Positions 63,618 through 64,000 of a DNA stretch of 64,000 bases are shown here, piece after piece. The DNA is taken from assembly GCA_017390475.1 (NCBI GenBank), contig JAFPBO010000001.1:62001-126000 (forward strand), read 5' to 3'. The stretch's first letter is position 1. Every line of letters starts with the position of its first letter. A model generated the notes under the pieces. The model searched no databases and was not told the DNA's origin. It was given only the letters and a program-made list of their open reading frames with translations. The translations under genes were made by a program, and so were the position numbers. This DNA is from Loktanella sp. Lineage in GTDB: Bacteria; Pseudomonadota; Alphaproteobacteria; Rhodobacterales; Rhodobacteraceae.

Positions 63618-63929
63618 ATGTGCCAGATCTTCGCCGGCCAGGACCCGAGCCGCTATGAATATGTCACCCGCCGCGTGCGGTTGAACGGGCAATCCACGAG
63701 TGTGCGGCTGGAACGCTCTTTCTGGCGGATCGTCGATCAGATGGCAGAGAAAGACGGCGTCACCACCCCTGCCTTTTTGTCGAAACTGCATGCCGAGGTG
63801 TTGGAACAACGCGGCGAGGCGACGAATTTCACGTCGCTTTTGCGCTGTGCCTGTACGATCCATCTGGGCGAATTGCAGCAGATCCCGCAGCCTTTGGCTG
63901 CAACCAGCACAAGTTTCGCGGCGGAATAG
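63618..63929 (+). CDS. Ribbon-helix-helix DNA-binding-type protein
   Basis: A 103-residue protein of the alphaproteobacterial RHH_4 type. The ribbon-helix-helix is seen as RRVRLNGQSTSVRLERSFWRIVDQMAEKDGVTTPAFLSKL, followed by a helix with NFTSLLRCACTIHL. The ATG at 63618 has GGAGG 8 nt upstream; the open frame runs back to 63468. Function unknown; small regulator or scaffold. No clear link to the btu genes. Confidence 0.8.
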   Translation: MCQIFAGQDPSRYEYVTRRVRLNGQSTSVRLERSFWRIVDQMAEKDGVTTPAFLSKLHAEVLEQRGEATNFTSLLRCACTIHLGELQQIPQPLAATSTSFAAE

Positions 63930-63943
63930 CAAAAATCTGACCT

Positions 63944-63961
63944 GTAGTAGCGACCTACTAC
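63944..63961. promoter_or_regulatory. Inverted repeat at the right edge
   Basis: GTAGTAG (63944-63950) and CTACTAC (63955-63961) are perfect 7-base arms with a CGAC spacer, just after the ribbon-helix-helix gene. It may be an operator of a gene beyond the window or a short terminator. No T-run follows. Confidence 0.4.
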
Positions 63962-64000
63962 CTGCGGCCAAAACTGGTCTGCTAGCCTTACCAGAATGCA

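Overview
The window looks like chromosomal DNA of a marine, GC-rich alphaproteobacterium, most likely a Rhodobacterales (Roseobacter-group) species. I infer this from the gene content: an ectR-ectABC-ask ectoine operon, TRAP and tripartite tricarboxylate (TctABC) transporters, several FCD-type GntR regulators, a complete haem-uptake locus and a B12 riboswitch with a BtuFCD-like transporter. No rRNA, tRNA, CRISPR array, insertion sequence or phage gene is visible. Genes are tightly packed, with many ATGA/TGATG/GTGA overlaps and several TTG or GTG starts.

Layout. 1-5218 (minus): oligopeptide-type ABC importer, cut by the window edge. 5539-11968: dTDP-L-rhamnose genes rfbC-rfbB-rfbD-rfbA, an RgpF-like rhamnan glycosyltransferase and an MsbA-like exporter. 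12228-18254: FCD GntR regulator facing a TRAP transporter operon that also carries a gamma-glutamyltransferase-family enzyme and a TauE-family permease. 18630-23234: ectoine synthesis. 23280-26583: an unrecognised set with a membrane-anchored LuxR-type regulator, a PepSY-like exported protein and a receiver-like protein, next to a glycine-rich exported protein. 26696-35478: haem uptake (tonB, two exbD, exbB, receptor in one direction; hmuSTUV in the other). 35566-37214: a repeat-containing exported protein and a short BLUF photoreceptor. 37192-45273: FCD GntR regulator, second oligopeptide-type ABC importer and second gamma-glutamyltransferase-family enzyme in one operon. 45436-60207: a sugar-acid or hydroxy-acid catabolic locus. 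60245-63929: B12 riboswitch, two tiny ORFs, BtuD/F/C-like transporter and a ribbon-helix-helix protein.

The most interesting region is 45.4-60.2 kb. Reading leftwards from a central divergent promoter are tctC-tctB-tctA, a GntR regulator and the three nickel-pincer cofactor genes larC-larE-larB. Reading rightwards are an IlvD/Edd-family sugar-acid dehydratase, an Ldh-family oxidoreductase, a DapA-family aldolase or dehydratase, a UxaA-family dehydratase, a LarA-domain protein and an unknown permease. The LarA-domain protein keeps the His/His/Lys/His pattern expected of a nickel-pincer enzyme. I read the locus as a self-contained import and breakdown pathway that makes its own nickel-pincer cofactor for a hydroxy-acid racemase or epimerase step. 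The substrate is not deducible from sequence alone. An inverted repeat (TGTCAA-N8-TTGACA) between the two arms supplies a -35 hexamer in each direction and is a candidate operator.

Other points: a tandem ExbD pair in which one copy has Asn in place of the membrane Asp; hairpins just after three separate substrate-binding-protein genes; and operator-like palindromes at the GntR-linked promoters.
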